NCBI GenBank assembly: GCA_944324305.1
Contig: CALUVV010000001.1
Coordinates: forward strand, 124,001-188,000
Length of the DNA stretch: 64,000 nt
Reading direction: 5' to 3'
DNA from: Candidatus Gastranaerophilales bacterium
GTDB lineage: Bacteria > Cyanobacteriota > Vampirovibrionia > Gastranaerophilales > Gastranaerophilaceae
Shown here piece after piece: positions 25,971 through 34,988 of this stretch; the stretch's first letter is position 1; each line of letters begins with the position of its first letter. The notes beneath the pieces are model-generated. The model was not told the origin of the DNA. It saw nothing but the letters and a program-made list of their open reading frames with translations, and ran no database searches. The translations under genes were made by a program, and so were the position numbers.

Positions 25971-27874
25971 TATGAAAATGCTTTAAATGATCTTTCAACG
26001 TTTTTATCAATTACACTTTTAACAGAGTCGTATTCCGTTTGAAGAGCGGAGTGCTCGGAATCCAGTTTTTTCAAATCCTGATCGAATTTTTTATCCTGAT
26101 TTTCAATTTCAGTTAATGCATTTTTATACTTAACTTCTGCTGCTGCAATTTTAACTTCATCTTCCTGAGATTTAAAGTCACTTGCATTTGTATAAATAAT
26201 TGCTTTCCAATCATACGTACCAATTTCGGGGTATTTTTCGGAACCGTTTTCGTTGTATGATGCCTGTTCCATAGTCAAAATACCGTGTTCCAATGCAAAT
26301 TGAAGCCATTCTGAATTGTTTATTAAATTTTCTTCCAATTCTTTATAATTGTTATTATTTTTGGTACCGTCAGCGTTTTCAGCACCTCCGCCCATTCTGT
26401 AGTAAAGGTTAACATACCACTGATAACGTGCATCGTTTTCATCTGGAATGGTCTTATCAGGTATATTTTCCAAATCTTCGACATATTGGGCTTTTAAATC
26501 TCCGACTTGTTTTAACCATCTGCCTATTTCACTCTGCCAATCCGCAATAGCTTCATAGTACTCTTCCGTTACACGGTTAAGAGTTGTAATCATATCTGTC
26601 TGGAAGTTTTGAAGATATACCTTTAATTCTTCGTAAGTATAGTTAGTACCATCAGCTTTTTTCATATCTTCATCCCTATAGTGCTCAACAACATAATAAA
26701 GATCGATAATTTTTTCTTTAAATGTTTTTTGAACCATTTGTCCGGATGAATCTATTTTATAATTACTCAATAATTTATCAACATCAGCCGAATCTGCTGT
26801 AATCGTCGGGCCTGTAGCCGGAGCAAGAACATCAGGTTGTCCGTCCCCGTCTTCATCTTTACATAAATATTCTGAAACAGGAGCCATTGAAGCTGTTAAC
26901 CCGTTACTATTAATTGCAGAACCATTAATTTCACCTTTGGTATCAATTGTACCACGTCCAAGCGTTGTAGTGTAGGTATTTCCCCAGCTACTATCAACAT
27001 CACCGCTGCTATTAACATCTGATGATTGTAAATCTAACAAGTGTGCTAATACGTGAATATAACATCCTGAAGAACCATTCATTGCATTCTTGTAACAAGG
27101 TTTTGATGCTAAATCAAAATCTTGAGCTAATTGCGTTCCTTCATCAGAGCGATAATCATCCTTATTTGGGAAAGCTACATCAGGAGGGTCTAATAACTCA
27201 TTGACATAGGCGCCAAAAGAACCGCCCATAGTTGCGTAGTCTTTAAGTGAATTATTACCGGTTACCTGTGCTTTCCAATTATTTACAGTATCTGCTACCA
27301 TTTGAGCGTCAGCATCTGTGACATCAGTAGGATCTTTTGATACGATATTTTGCAAATTTGCAATATCAGTATCGGTCATCGCAGAAAAATAATCATCCCA
27401 TTGACTTGGATTTGTTTCATCATACAATGTTTCATATACATATGTGCCGTCATCATTTGTGGTCGTACCGTAAATACCTTTTAATGCTTCGGGGTATTCG
27501 GGGTTCTCAACTTCGGGGATACCGTAGCTATATAAAAATTCAGCCAAACTGTTTGAAGCCTCGTATTTTTTGATATCAGAACCGTTCAACATTATCTGGC
27601 CTGCAGAATTTACAAGTGAATATTGATTTTTCAATTCTCCATAACTTAAAAGAGAATTTGCGGTCAATTCTTGATAGCTCAAATTACCATTACCATCATA
27701 ACTGCCATACATTAATTGTGTTGAATTTAAAGCGTCCATGTACTCTTGGCTGGCTTCTGTTGATTTATCAGCCAGACGCAATTTGGAATTTGTTATGGTT
27801 TGTGAGCGAAGTTCATTATCGGTCAATCTTGCCGTAATGCTAAGTAATCTCGCTTGTCCTGCTGCCATTCCCAT
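25970..27874 (-). CDS. Large hypothetical protein with conserved short N-terminal motif
   Basis: A 634-residue protein without a signal peptide. The N-terminus 'GMAAGQARLLSITARLTDNE' followed by 'TNSKLRLADKSTEASQEY' recalls the amphipathic start of flagellar hook or type III-exported proteins, but there is no other support. The middle is Asp/Asn/Ser-rich ('SSDVNSSGDVDSSWGNT') and a stretch near residue 345 is Ca-loop-like ('DEDGDGQPD'). The C-terminal 120 residues are coiled coil. Start ATG is preceded by AAGGAATC. Possibly a secreted or surface protein; function unknown. Confidence 0.6.
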   Translation of the reverse strand: MGMAAGQARLLSITARLTDNELRSQTITNSKLRLADKSTEASQEYMDALNSTQLMYGSYDGNGNLSYQELTANSLLSYGELKNQYSLVNSAGQIMLNGSDIKKYEASNSLAEFLYSYGIPEVENPEYPEALKGIYGTTTNDDGTYVYETLYDETNPSQWDDYFSAMTDTDIANLQNIVSKDPTDVTDADAQMVADTVNNWKAQVTGNNSLKDYATMGGSFGAYVNELLDPPDVAFPNKDDYRSDEGTQLAQDFDLASKPCYKNAMNGSSGCYIHVLAHLLDLQSSDVNSSGDVDSSWGNTYTTTLGRGTIDTKGEINGSAINSNGLTASMAPVSEYLCKDEDGDGQPDVLAPATGPTITADSADVDKLLSNYKIDSSGQMVQKTFKEKIIDLYYVVEHYRDEDMKKADGTNYTYEELKVYLQNFQTDMITTLNRVTEEYYEAIADWQSEIGRWLKQVGDLKAQYVEDLENIPDKTIPDENDARYQWYVNLYYRMGGGAENADGTKNNNNYKELEENLINNSEWLQFALEHGILTMEQASYNENGSEKYPEIGTYDWKAIIYTNASDFKSQEDEVKIAAAEVKYKNALTEIENQDKKFDQDLKKLDSEHSALQTEYDSVKSVIDKNVERSFKAFS

Positions 27875-27963
27875 TTTGGTACATGATTCCTTTCTGAGTA
27901 GTATTACGACAAATCAGAGTAATTTCTTTAGAAAAATTTTTTATATTGTTAACAAAAAGTTAC

Positions 27964-27996
27964 AAAAAAAGAACCGGTCTGAGCGGTTCTTTTTTT
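27964..27996 (-). terminator. Terminator of the transglycosylase gene
   Basis: A 13-bp stem (AAAAAAAGAACCG) with a seven-base loop and a T-run on either strand. It lies just past the stop at 28021. Confidence 0.8.
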
Positions 27997-28020
27997 TAAT
28001 CTTTTTTATTTCCCCTAAAA

Positions 28021-28662
28021 CTATATAGCAACCGTAAGTGTTTCCAGCTTCAATTCTATCGGTTTTTCTTCCAGTACTTCCACTTGAAGGTCTTTTGGAT
28101 CCACAACATTTGCGGCAGGCTTATGAACAGTTGCTTTAGGAGTTACCGCTTTTGGTTTTTGAGCGGTGTATACCCCTTGTCTTGCCTTTATAACGGCAGG
28201 ATCGGGATTAGCTTTTTGTCTGTTTACATCTGACATGATTTTGCTTACGAAACGTCTTGTTTCACCATACGGGGGAACTGCATTATATTTTTTTACATTT
28301 CCCGGTCCCGCATTGTAAGCGGCAAGTGCCAATTCTACAGAGCCGAACATATTATACATTTTTTTATAATATGTAATCCCTGCTTTAATGTTCTCATTTA
28401 ACAAATAAGGGTTATAACCCATTCTTCTTGCTGTTGAAGGCATAAGCTGGAATACGCCGACAGCACCGTGTGCACTTCGTGCTTCATGGCGGAAACCTGA
28501 TTCGGTACGCGCAATACTAAGCGCAATTGCAGGATCCACCCCCATTTCAATAGCATGTTTTACTATTGTGGCTTTTACAGAGTTAACGTCAGCTGCCTGA
28601 CACTGTGCATGGTTTAATAACATACACATCAGTGTAAAAGTTAACAGTAACAATTTTTTCAA
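28021..28662 (-). CDS. Lytic transglycosylase (SLT domain)
   Basis: About 213 residues from a TTG start at 28662. TTG is chosen because AGAGGA sits at proper spacing before it and the protein then begins with a signal peptide ('LKKLLLLTFTLMCMLLNHAQ'). The SLT fold shows catalytic Glu in 'IARTESGFRHEARS', then 'GAVGVFQLMPSTARRMGY' and 'ALAAYNAGPGNVKKY'. It cleaves peptidoglycan to 1,6-anhydromuramic products, in the periplasm. The C-terminal 60 residues are Ala/Pro/Lys-rich and probably disordered. Confidence 0.9.
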   Translation of the reverse strand: MKKLLLLTFTLMCMLLNHAQCQAADVNSVKATIVKHAIEMGVDPAIALSIARTESGFRHEARSAHGAVGVFQLMPSTARRMGYNPYLLNENIKAGITYYKKMYNMFGSVELALAAYNAGPGNVKKYNAVPPYGETRRFVSKIMSDVNRQKANPDPAVIKARQGVYTAQKPKAVTPKATVHKPAANVVDPKDLQVEVLEEKPIELKLETLTVAI

Positions 28663-28962
28663 AATGTAATCCTCTAAGTTGTAAATTGAAATCCTTAAAA
28701 ATTTCCTAACGATTTGTTTCTTCAACGAAATCAAAAACTTTTAAGAATGATTATATAAACAATATATTACAAAAAAATAAAATTTCAACCCCCGTAAACA
28801 AAAACATAAAACCCAACAATGGCTCAAGGCTTGATATAGCAGCTTTTAAAGTGTATTTCAAACAATTGTAAAGACCGGAATTTTTATCATATTTTCAGAG
28901 TAAATTTTTCATTTTTATGGTAAAATTTAAACAGCGATTATGAAAAAGAGAGGATAAAATTT

Positions 28963-29766
28963 ATGGAAAAGAAAAAATTAGCAGATATCGGCGTATTCGG
29001 CGGTTCGGGTTTTTACAAATTTTTGGATAACATTGAAGAAGTAAGAGTGGAAACTCCTTACGGGATGCCGAGCGACAGCTTATTTATCGGAAATGTCGGA
29101 GAGCATAAAGTTGCTTTTATGCCCAGACATGGAAGAAACCATACTATTTTGCCTCACTTAATTAATTACAGAGCTAACGTTTGGGCTATGAAATCAGTCG
29201 GCTGCGAAAGAGTAATTTCACCCTGCGCCGCAGGAAGTTTGCAAAAACACGTAAAACCCGGTGATTTTGTTGTTTGTGATCAGTTTGTTGACTGGACTGA
29301 CGGAAGAAAAACAACTTTCTTTGAAGGTCCTGTTGTTACTCACCCGTCTGCTGCAGAAACTTACTGCCCCGAACTTAGAGAACTTGCAATTAAAACAGGT
29401 AAAGAATTAGGTATTACGATACATGAACAGGGTACGGTCGTTGTAATTAACGGACCGAGATTTTCTACAAAAGCGGAATCCAAATTCTTTACAAATCAGG
29501 GCTGGGAAGTAATTAATATGACTGCATTCCCCGAAGCTTACCTTGTAAAAGAAATGGATATGTGCCCGTTGAATATTTCTTTAATAACCGACTACGATGC
29601 AGGTTTGGTCGGAGATGTTCCGCCTGTTTCACACCACGAAGTTATTCAGGTATTTAATTCTAACGTATCTAACCTTAAAAATCTGCTCTTTAAGATGATT
29701 GAAAATATCCCTTCTCAAAGAGATAATTGTTCTTGTGCGGATACTAAAAAAAGCTCTCAATTATAA
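28963..29766 (+). CDS. mtnP: S-methyl-5'-thioadenosine phosphorylase
   Basis: A 267-residue PNP-family phosphorylase. It has 'IGVFGGSGFYKFLD' (phosphate loop), 'MPRHGRNHTILPHLINYRAN', 'VVINGPRFSTKAESKFFTNQ', 'INMTAFPEAYL' and 'ITDYDAG', where Asp favours 6-aminopurine substrates. It converts MTA to adenine and methylthioribose-1-phosphate, salvaging polyamine or SAM by-products. It starts after GAGAGG. It is 8 bases before the YggT gene and likely in one operon with it. Confidence 0.93.
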   Translation: MEKKKLADIGVFGGSGFYKFLDNIEEVRVETPYGMPSDSLFIGNVGEHKVAFMPRHGRNHTILPHLINYRANVWAMKSVGCERVISPCAAGSLQKHVKPGDFVVCDQFVDWTDGRKTTFFEGPVVTHPSAAETYCPELRELAIKTGKELGITIHEQGTVVVINGPRFSTKAESKFFTNQGWEVINMTAFPEAYLVKEMDMCPLNISLITDYDAGLVGDVPPVSHHEVIQVFNSNVSNLKNLLFKMIENIPSQRDNCSCADTKKSSQL

Positions 29767-29774
29767 GGTGAATT

Positions 29775-30044
29775 ATGGTAAATAATTTAATATTTGTTGT
29801 AAACAGTTTTTTCCAAATATATTTCTGGTTAATACTTTTAAGATGCCTTTTAAGCTTTGTGCCGAGTATTGACTGGTATAAACAGCCGTTTGAAGCTTTA
29901 AGAGATGTAACCGACTTATATTTGAATATCTTCAGAAGAATAATTCCTCCTGTCGGCGGCTTGGATTTTTCTCCGATTGTTGCCGTTATAGCACTGCAAA
30001 TATTGAATTATCTCATAATTTTTGTACTGCTTATGTTTAGATAA
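29775..30044 (+). CDS. YggT family membrane protein
   Basis: An 89-residue protein with two hydrophobic segments (residues 5-25 and 65-88) flanking an amphipathic region ('DVTDLYLNIFRRIIPPVGGL'). This is the pattern of the YggT/Ycf19 family, linked to membrane protein distribution, cell division or osmotic stress in cyanobacteria and other bacteria. ATG follows AAGGTG. Confidence 0.85.
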   Translation: MVNNLIFVVNSFFQIYFWLILLRCLLSFVPSIDWYKQPFEALRDVTDLYLNIFRRIIPPVGGLDFSPIVAVIALQILNYLIIFVLLMFR

Positions 30045-30045
30045 C

Positions 30046-30073
30046 TTGTAAAAAAATCTTTTTAATATATAAT
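30046..30073 (+). promoter_or_regulatory. trkA promoter, nearly leaderless
   Basis: TTGTAA, 16 bases, TATAAT. The -10 box ends nine bases before the trkA ATG and no ribosome site lies between. Confidence 0.6.
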
Positions 30074-30082
30074 TCGCATGTT

Positions 30083-31423
30083 ATGAAAATAGTAATTTAT
30101 GGTGCAACGGAAATCGGCGGCCTTCTGGCAACAGAATTTTTTGAAGACCACGATATAACAATAATTGACAAAGAAGAAAACAGAACAGATGAATTTAACA
30201 AGCTAGACATAAGTTTTGTACAGGGGAACGCTTCTAACATAGATGTTTTAAAGAATGCGGATATAAAAAATGCTGATATTTTTATTGCCTGTACAGGCGT
30301 CGATGAGGCAAATATTGTTGCCTGTCTTTCAGCTAAAAAATTCGGAGGCGTCAGGACAATTTGTTTTGTAAGCAGAGAAGAATACAAAAAAACATTAAAT
30401 TTTGAAAAAAACAGCGAGAACTTTTGTGACTTCTTTATTGACTATATAATCTGGCCTGAAGAACTTTTAACGCAGGAAATTTTCCGCATCGTAACAGTAG
30501 CTCACGCCCTTGATGTTGAAAACTTTGCCGACGGAAGAGCCAGACTTTTGGAATATAAAGTAAAATCGCATCTTCCTATTGTCGGGAAAAAAGTTAAAGA
30601 CTGCGGATTTACAAAAGACACGTTAATGGTTGGTCTTACAAGGGACTGCCAGCTTTTTATACCGAACGGAGAAACAGAAATTAAAGACGGCGACAAGCTT
30701 ATCTTTATGGGCACATCGCATTCTCTTGATATTCTTGCGGGAACATTTTTCCACGAAAAAGAAATCGTTAAATCAGTAGCAATCATAGGCGGCGGAAATG
30801 TCGGAATGATGCTTGCAAAAACTCTTGAAAAACTTAAAATAAAAATTAAAATTATTGAAAAGGATTACGAAAGATGCCAGCTTTTGGCGGAAGAATTATC
30901 CCACACTCTTGTAATTAACGGCGACGGGACAAATTTAAAACTTCTTGATGAAGAAGAAATCGGCGCGGCTGATGTTGTTATAAGCGTTACCAATAACGAT
31001 GAGAGAAACCTTTTATGCTCGCTGCTTGTAAAACAGCTCGGAGTTAAACGCGTAATTGCAAGAGTTGCAAAAGTTTTAAACATACCCTTGTTTGAAAAAG
31101 TCGGCATTGACGTTGCAATTTCACCTAAAAATTCCGCAATTAACGAAGTAAAAAATGACCTTTTGGAAAACGATGTCGACATTCTTGCAACTGTTGAGCA
31201 GGGGCAGGGAGAAGTTATGGAAATTAAAGTTCTTCCGGAATTTGACAATAAAAAAATTATGGATTTAAAATTCCCTGCACGCGCAATTATAGGTGTAATC
31301 TTAAGAAAGAACAACGTTATAATCCCCAAAGGCGACACAACAATAAATACCGATGATATATTAATTATCTTTACAACTGCCGATAATGCGGCGGAAATTA
31401 AAGAGTTTTTTAAGGTAAAATAA
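30083..31423 (+). CDS. trkA: Trk potassium uptake NAD-binding regulator TrkA
   Basis: A 446-residue peripheral protein with two RCK halves. Each half has a Rossmann NAD site ('VIYGATEIGGLLATEFF' at residue 3 and 'VAIIGGGNVGMMLAKTLEK' near 231) and a TrkA-C lobe. It gates the TrkH channel by nucleotide binding. trkH follows after 1 base. The mRNA may be almost leaderless (see promoter). Confidence 0.96.
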   Translation: MKIVIYGATEIGGLLATEFFEDHDITIIDKEENRTDEFNKLDISFVQGNASNIDVLKNADIKNADIFIACTGVDEANIVACLSAKKFGGVRTICFVSREEYKKTLNFEKNSENFCDFFIDYIIWPEELLTQEIFRIVTVAHALDVENFADGRARLLEYKVKSHLPIVGKKVKDCGFTKDTLMVGLTRDCQLFIPNGETEIKDGDKLIFMGTSHSLDILAGTFFHEKEIVKSVAIIGGGNVGMMLAKTLEKLKIKIKIIEKDYERCQLLAEELSHTLVINGDGTNLKLLDEEEIGAADVVISVTNNDERNLLCSLLVKQLGVKRVIARVAKVLNIPLFEKVGIDVAISPKNSAINEVKNDLLENDVDILATVEQGQGEVMEIKVLPEFDNKKIMDLKFPARAIIGVILRKNNVIIPKGDTTINTDDILIIFTTADNAAEIKEFFKVK

Positions 31424-31424
31424 T

Positions 31425-32894
31425 ATGCGTTTAAATTATCTTGCAAATGCAATAGGATTAACAATGATATATATAGGGCTTGTGACCTTAACTCCGATTA
31501 TCGCGGCTTTATACTATCATGACTTTAATTCGATACTGCCTTTTTTAACGGCAGGCTTCATTTCTGCAGGATTAGGCTACATTTTCAGAAAAGCTGTGCC
31601 AAATTCAACAACGCTTGAAAATTTAAATGATATTAAAAAAGCTGAAGCATTATTTATTGTTGCGGTTTCGTGGATAATATTCGGAGTAGTTGCGGGAATA
31701 CCTTATTTATTTTACGGGATATCACCGCTTGATGCATTGTTTGAATCCGTTTCGGGGATTACTACAACGGGAGCGACAATTCTGACACACTTTAATTACC
31801 CGCAGGCCTTTTTTTTCTGGCGTTCATTAACCCAGTGGCTCGGCGGTTTGGGAATTATAGTATTGTTTATTGCGATTTTGCCGCAATTTGCCGTTGCAGG
31901 CCGCCAGATGTTTTTTGCGGAAGCCCCGGGACCCACGGAAGATAAAATTACTCCGCGAATAAGAAATACAGCTTCTGCACTGTGGGGAGTTTATGCAGGA
32001 TTGACAATTTTACAGATTATACTCCTAATGGCAGGCGGAATGCATGGTTTCGATGCAGTATGCAACTCGTTATCAACCCTTGCGGCAGGCGGTTTTTCTC
32101 CAAACCCCGAAAGCTTGATGGGATATCATTCAAATTATCTTACGTGGGTTACATTAATATTTATGTTTCTTGCAGGTGCCAGCTTTAACGTACAGTATAG
32201 AGCATTAGTTCAAAAAAATCCTATGGTTCTTTTCAAAAACGAAGAATTTAAACTTTATTTTTCCCTTGTAATGCTTATGGCCGTATTAATTACGATTTCG
32301 CTGATAATAAACACTCACAGCACAGTATTTCAGGGGTTTACGAATGCACTGTATCAGGTTATAAGTATTACAACTTCAACTGGCAGCGCAAGTGTTGATT
32401 TTATAAAATGGGATTACACATCAAAACTTTTACTGTTTATGGTAATGTTTATGGGCTCCTGTGCGGGATCTGCGGGCGGCGGTATAAAAATGATGCGCTG
32501 GCTGATTGTTTACAGGTCAATGAAAAGCGAACTTCTCAGAATACTTCATCCGAATGCAATAGTTAATATAAAAGTGGATAATAAAACGGTTCCTGCGGAA
32601 GTTTCAAGACAAATCGTAGTTTACGTATTCTATTATTTTGTAATATTCGGAGTAACATCGTTAATAATATCAATTGTCGAGCAAAACAGTGCAATAGGCT
32701 TAAGCAGCAGTATAACGGCACTAGGCAACGTCGGCCCCGGATTTGCGAAACTGACGGGCCCAATGGCAAACTTTGACTGCCTGCATGACAGTTCAAAAGC
32801 CTTAATGGTATTTAATATGCTTGTGGGACGCTTGGAATTAATCCCGTTTCTCGTAATGTTACAGAAAGATTTTTGGACACTGAAAGATAATTGA
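31425..32894 (+). CDS. trkH: Trk potassium channel subunit TrkH
   Basis: A 489-residue membrane protein with four pore repeats. The pore loops are visible as 'SVSGITTTGATIL', 'NSLSTLAAGGFSPN', 'ISITTSTGSASVDF' and 'ITALGNVGPGF', each with the filter Gly. It takes up K+ across the inner membrane with TrkA. It is directly coupled to trkA. Confidence 0.96.
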   Translation: MRLNYLANAIGLTMIYIGLVTLTPIIAALYYHDFNSILPFLTAGFISAGLGYIFRKAVPNSTTLENLNDIKKAEALFIVAVSWIIFGVVAGIPYLFYGISPLDALFESVSGITTTGATILTHFNYPQAFFFWRSLTQWLGGLGIIVLFIAILPQFAVAGRQMFFAEAPGPTEDKITPRIRNTASALWGVYAGLTILQIILLMAGGMHGFDAVCNSLSTLAAGGFSPNPESLMGYHSNYLTWVTLIFMFLAGASFNVQYRALVQKNPMVLFKNEEFKLYFSLVMLMAVLITISLIINTHSTVFQGFTNALYQVISITTSTGSASVDFIKWDYTSKLLLFMVMFMGSCAGSAGGGIKMMRWLIVYRSMKSELLRILHPNAIVNIKVDNKTVPAEVSRQIVVYVFYYFVIFGVTSLIISIVEQNSAIGLSSSITALGNVGPGFAKLTGPMANFDCLHDSSKALMVFNMLVGRLELIPFLVMLQKDFWTLKDN

Positions 32895-32912
32895 AGCGTG
32901 CCTTTGCTATCT

Positions 32913-33131
32913 TTAAAGCTCAATTAAATCTTCAAATTTAACTTTGAGAGCGCGAAGAATTTTCAACAGAGTGGAAACCTGTATATCTACCTGTCCTTTT
33001 TCAATTTTCCCCAAATGTTGGAATGACGGCATATCAGCCATTTCAGCAAATTTTTCCTGTGATAAATGTCGTTTTAGACGTTCCAGTCTGATTGCTTCAC
33101 CCATCTTTTTTAAATCTTCATTTTTCTTCAT
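32913..33131 (-). CDS. XRE-family helix-turn-helix regulator
   Basis: A 72-residue single-domain HTH ('KRHLSQEKFAEMADMPSFQH', 'LGKIEKGQVDIQVSTLLKIL'). It is divergent from the small gene at 33233, with an AT-rich gap containing related copies of a TAGTATAA-like motif. It probably controls itself and that gene. It is a different protein from the XRE gene at 19013. Confidence 0.85.
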   Translation of the reverse strand: MKKNEDLKKMGEAIRLERLKRHLSQEKFAEMADMPSFQHLGKIEKGQVDIQVSTLLKILRALKVKFEDLIEL

Positions 33132-33232
33132 ATATTAATACTACACTATTGATTAAATAAATTCTAAATAGTATAACATGTATTATTAGTATTATAACAC
33201 TAATTTTTAAATAAATTATAGGAGAAATTGAT
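33132..33232. promoter_or_regulatory. AT-rich divergent control region
   Basis: A 101-base gap between the XRE gene and the 33233 gene. It holds several related copies of AGTATAACA/AGTATTATAACAC and their inverse (TACTACACT), which could be operator half-sites. Boxes are not assigned with certainty. Confidence 0.35.
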
Positions 33233-33487
33233 ATGACTACCCAATTTGATGCTATCTTACAAAAATTTGCGGAATTAGAATGTCAGGTTATTGATGTTGA
33301 ACATCTTACAAAAACTTTGAAAAATTCATTTGATATTAGCAATATGGAAACTGAAAACTGCTACTATCTCGAAAGTATTATCAGAATTCTCAGAAAGAAA
33401 ACAAACTGTCTCAAACAAAAAACAACCAGCTTAAACGAAAAATTAAACAGGCTCAATGACAAAAATTTCAACTCCATAAATGATTGA
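33233..33487 (+). CDS. Small coiled-coil hypothetical protein
   Basis: An 84-residue, largely helical and charged protein with coiled-coil tendency ('LKQKTTSLNEKLNRLNDK'). No signal or membrane segment. ATG follows TAGGAGAAA. It is divergent from an XRE regulator. It could be an antitoxin-like or regulator partner, but nothing in the sequence shows this. Confidence 0.55.
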   Translation: MTTQFDAILQKFAELECQVIDVEHLTKTLKNSFDISNMETENCYYLESIIRILRKKTNCLKQKTTSLNEKLNRLNDKNFNSIND

Positions 33488-33542
33488 AATGAACAAAAAA
33501 CATGTTTTAATCGTTACTATATTGTAACGAGGATTTTTAAGC

Positions 33543-34988
33543 TTGAAATTCAATATAAAAATTTTAGCCGTAACAATTTGTTTATGCTGCACAATGTCGG
33601 CATCATTTGCAATTGAGCAGATGAGCGTTGAAAAAAATGCTGTTTTAAATATTAAAGACTGTATTACAATAGCTCTTCAAAACAGCCCGAAAATCAAAAA
33701 AGCACGTTACAATTACAGACTTGCAAGGGGTAATCTCGGGATTGCAAAATCCGAATACTTTCCGACTCTCGGCGTCGGGACGGGTTATAATATTACCGAC
33801 AACAGAAATAACAGACGCTCTACTAATTCAAATATTTATTCCGCAGAAGCAAGTATAAATCAGCTTCTTTTTAACTTCGGCAAAACAAACGCAAATATAA
33901 AAATGTATAATTTCGACAGGGTTGCGGCTCTTTACGAATTTGAAGATATGGTTCTCGAAACGATTTTTGGCGTAAAAACAAATTACTACGGAGTTTTAGC
34001 GGCAAAAGCAACTCTTGACGTAAACAGGGCAAACGTTCAGATTAACGAAAGAAACTATCAGCGTACAAAAGCTTATTTTGAAGAAGGAATTAAATCAAAA
34101 ATCGACCTTGTGAACGCGGAAGTTTATTTAAGCGATTCAAAAGTTACGCTTGTGGAATCCGAAAAGGCATACAAAAATGCGCTTGTGCAGCTTAACAATT
34201 CAATGTACATAGCATTTGCGCCCGAATATGAAATCGAAAATACTGAAACATTTAATTTTCAAAACAATTATGCACCCGTAAATCTTGAAAAAATTGACGA
34301 AAAAAAGGATTTAAGCACACCGCCGAAAGATGTCAGCAATGCATTTTTAACCTCTCAGGTGGAAAAAATTAACGTACTGGATAATTACAAATTCAAGCCC
34401 TTTCCTTACACTTTTGATGAATCTGTTAATCTTGCTTACAAAAACAGACCTGATTTAAAAGCTTACGATGCGACTTTAAAAGCAATGCAAGAATCCCTGA
34501 AATACACAAAACGCGAATATCTCCCTGAAATTTCCGCCTCAGCAGGCTACGGCTACCGCGACCAGTACAACACAAATTCTTTTAATGTAGGAATTAATCT
34601 GTCAAGCTCAGTTAACATAAAAGGGCAAAAACACAAAATAGACAATGCAAAAATACAGGTTGACCTTGCTCAAAATGAGATTAATCAGGCTAAACAGGAT
34701 ATCTACTTTGAAGTTCAAAATTTATATATAAATATGGTACAATTGGAAAAGCAAATCCCGCTTCTTGCCGTAAAAGTCAAGCAGACATTAGAAAACTTCG
34801 AACTTGCAGATGGCAGATATGCCGTAGGTCTGGGGGATTACATAGAACTTCAGGATGCTAAAGTTAATTATAATAACGCACAGGTTTCTTACGTTCAGAC
34901 AGTATACAACTACAATGTCGCAAGAGCAAACCTTGAAAGAGCAATCGCTTTACAGCAGGAAGTTACAACATCAATCGAGGACAAGTAA
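33543..34988 (+). CDS. TolC-family outer membrane efflux protein
   Basis: A 481-residue protein from a TTG start (CGAGGA site nine bases upstream), with a signal peptide ('ILAVTICLCCTMSASFA'). It has two OEP repeats ('LNIKDCITIALQNSPKIKKA' and 'FDESVNLAYKNRPDLKAYDA'), each with long helices; 'ADGRYAVGLGDYIELQDAKV' is typical. It forms the outer-membrane channel of a tripartite pump. It is the first gene of a four-gene operon, and its stop overlaps the adaptor's ATG. Confidence 0.9.
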   Translation: MKFNIKILAVTICLCCTMSASFAIEQMSVEKNAVLNIKDCITIALQNSPKIKKARYNYRLARGNLGIAKSEYFPTLGVGTGYNITDNRNNRRSTNSNIYSAEASINQLLFNFGKTNANIKMYNFDRVAALYEFEDMVLETIFGVKTNYYGVLAAKATLDVNRANVQINERNYQRTKAYFEEGIKSKIDLVNAEVYLSDSKVTLVESEKAYKNALVQLNNSMYIAFAPEYEIENTETFNFQNNYAPVNLEKIDEKKDLSTPPKDVSNAFLTSQVEKINVLDNYKFKPFPYTFDESVNLAYKNRPDLKAYDATLKAMQESLKYTKREYLPEISASAGYGYRDQYNTNSFNVGINLSSSVNIKGQKHKIDNAKIQVDLAQNEINQAKQDIYFEVQNLYINMVQLEKQIPLLAVKVKQTLENFELADGRYAVGLGDYIELQDAKVNYNNAQVSYVQTVYNYNVARANLERAIALQQEVTTSIEDK

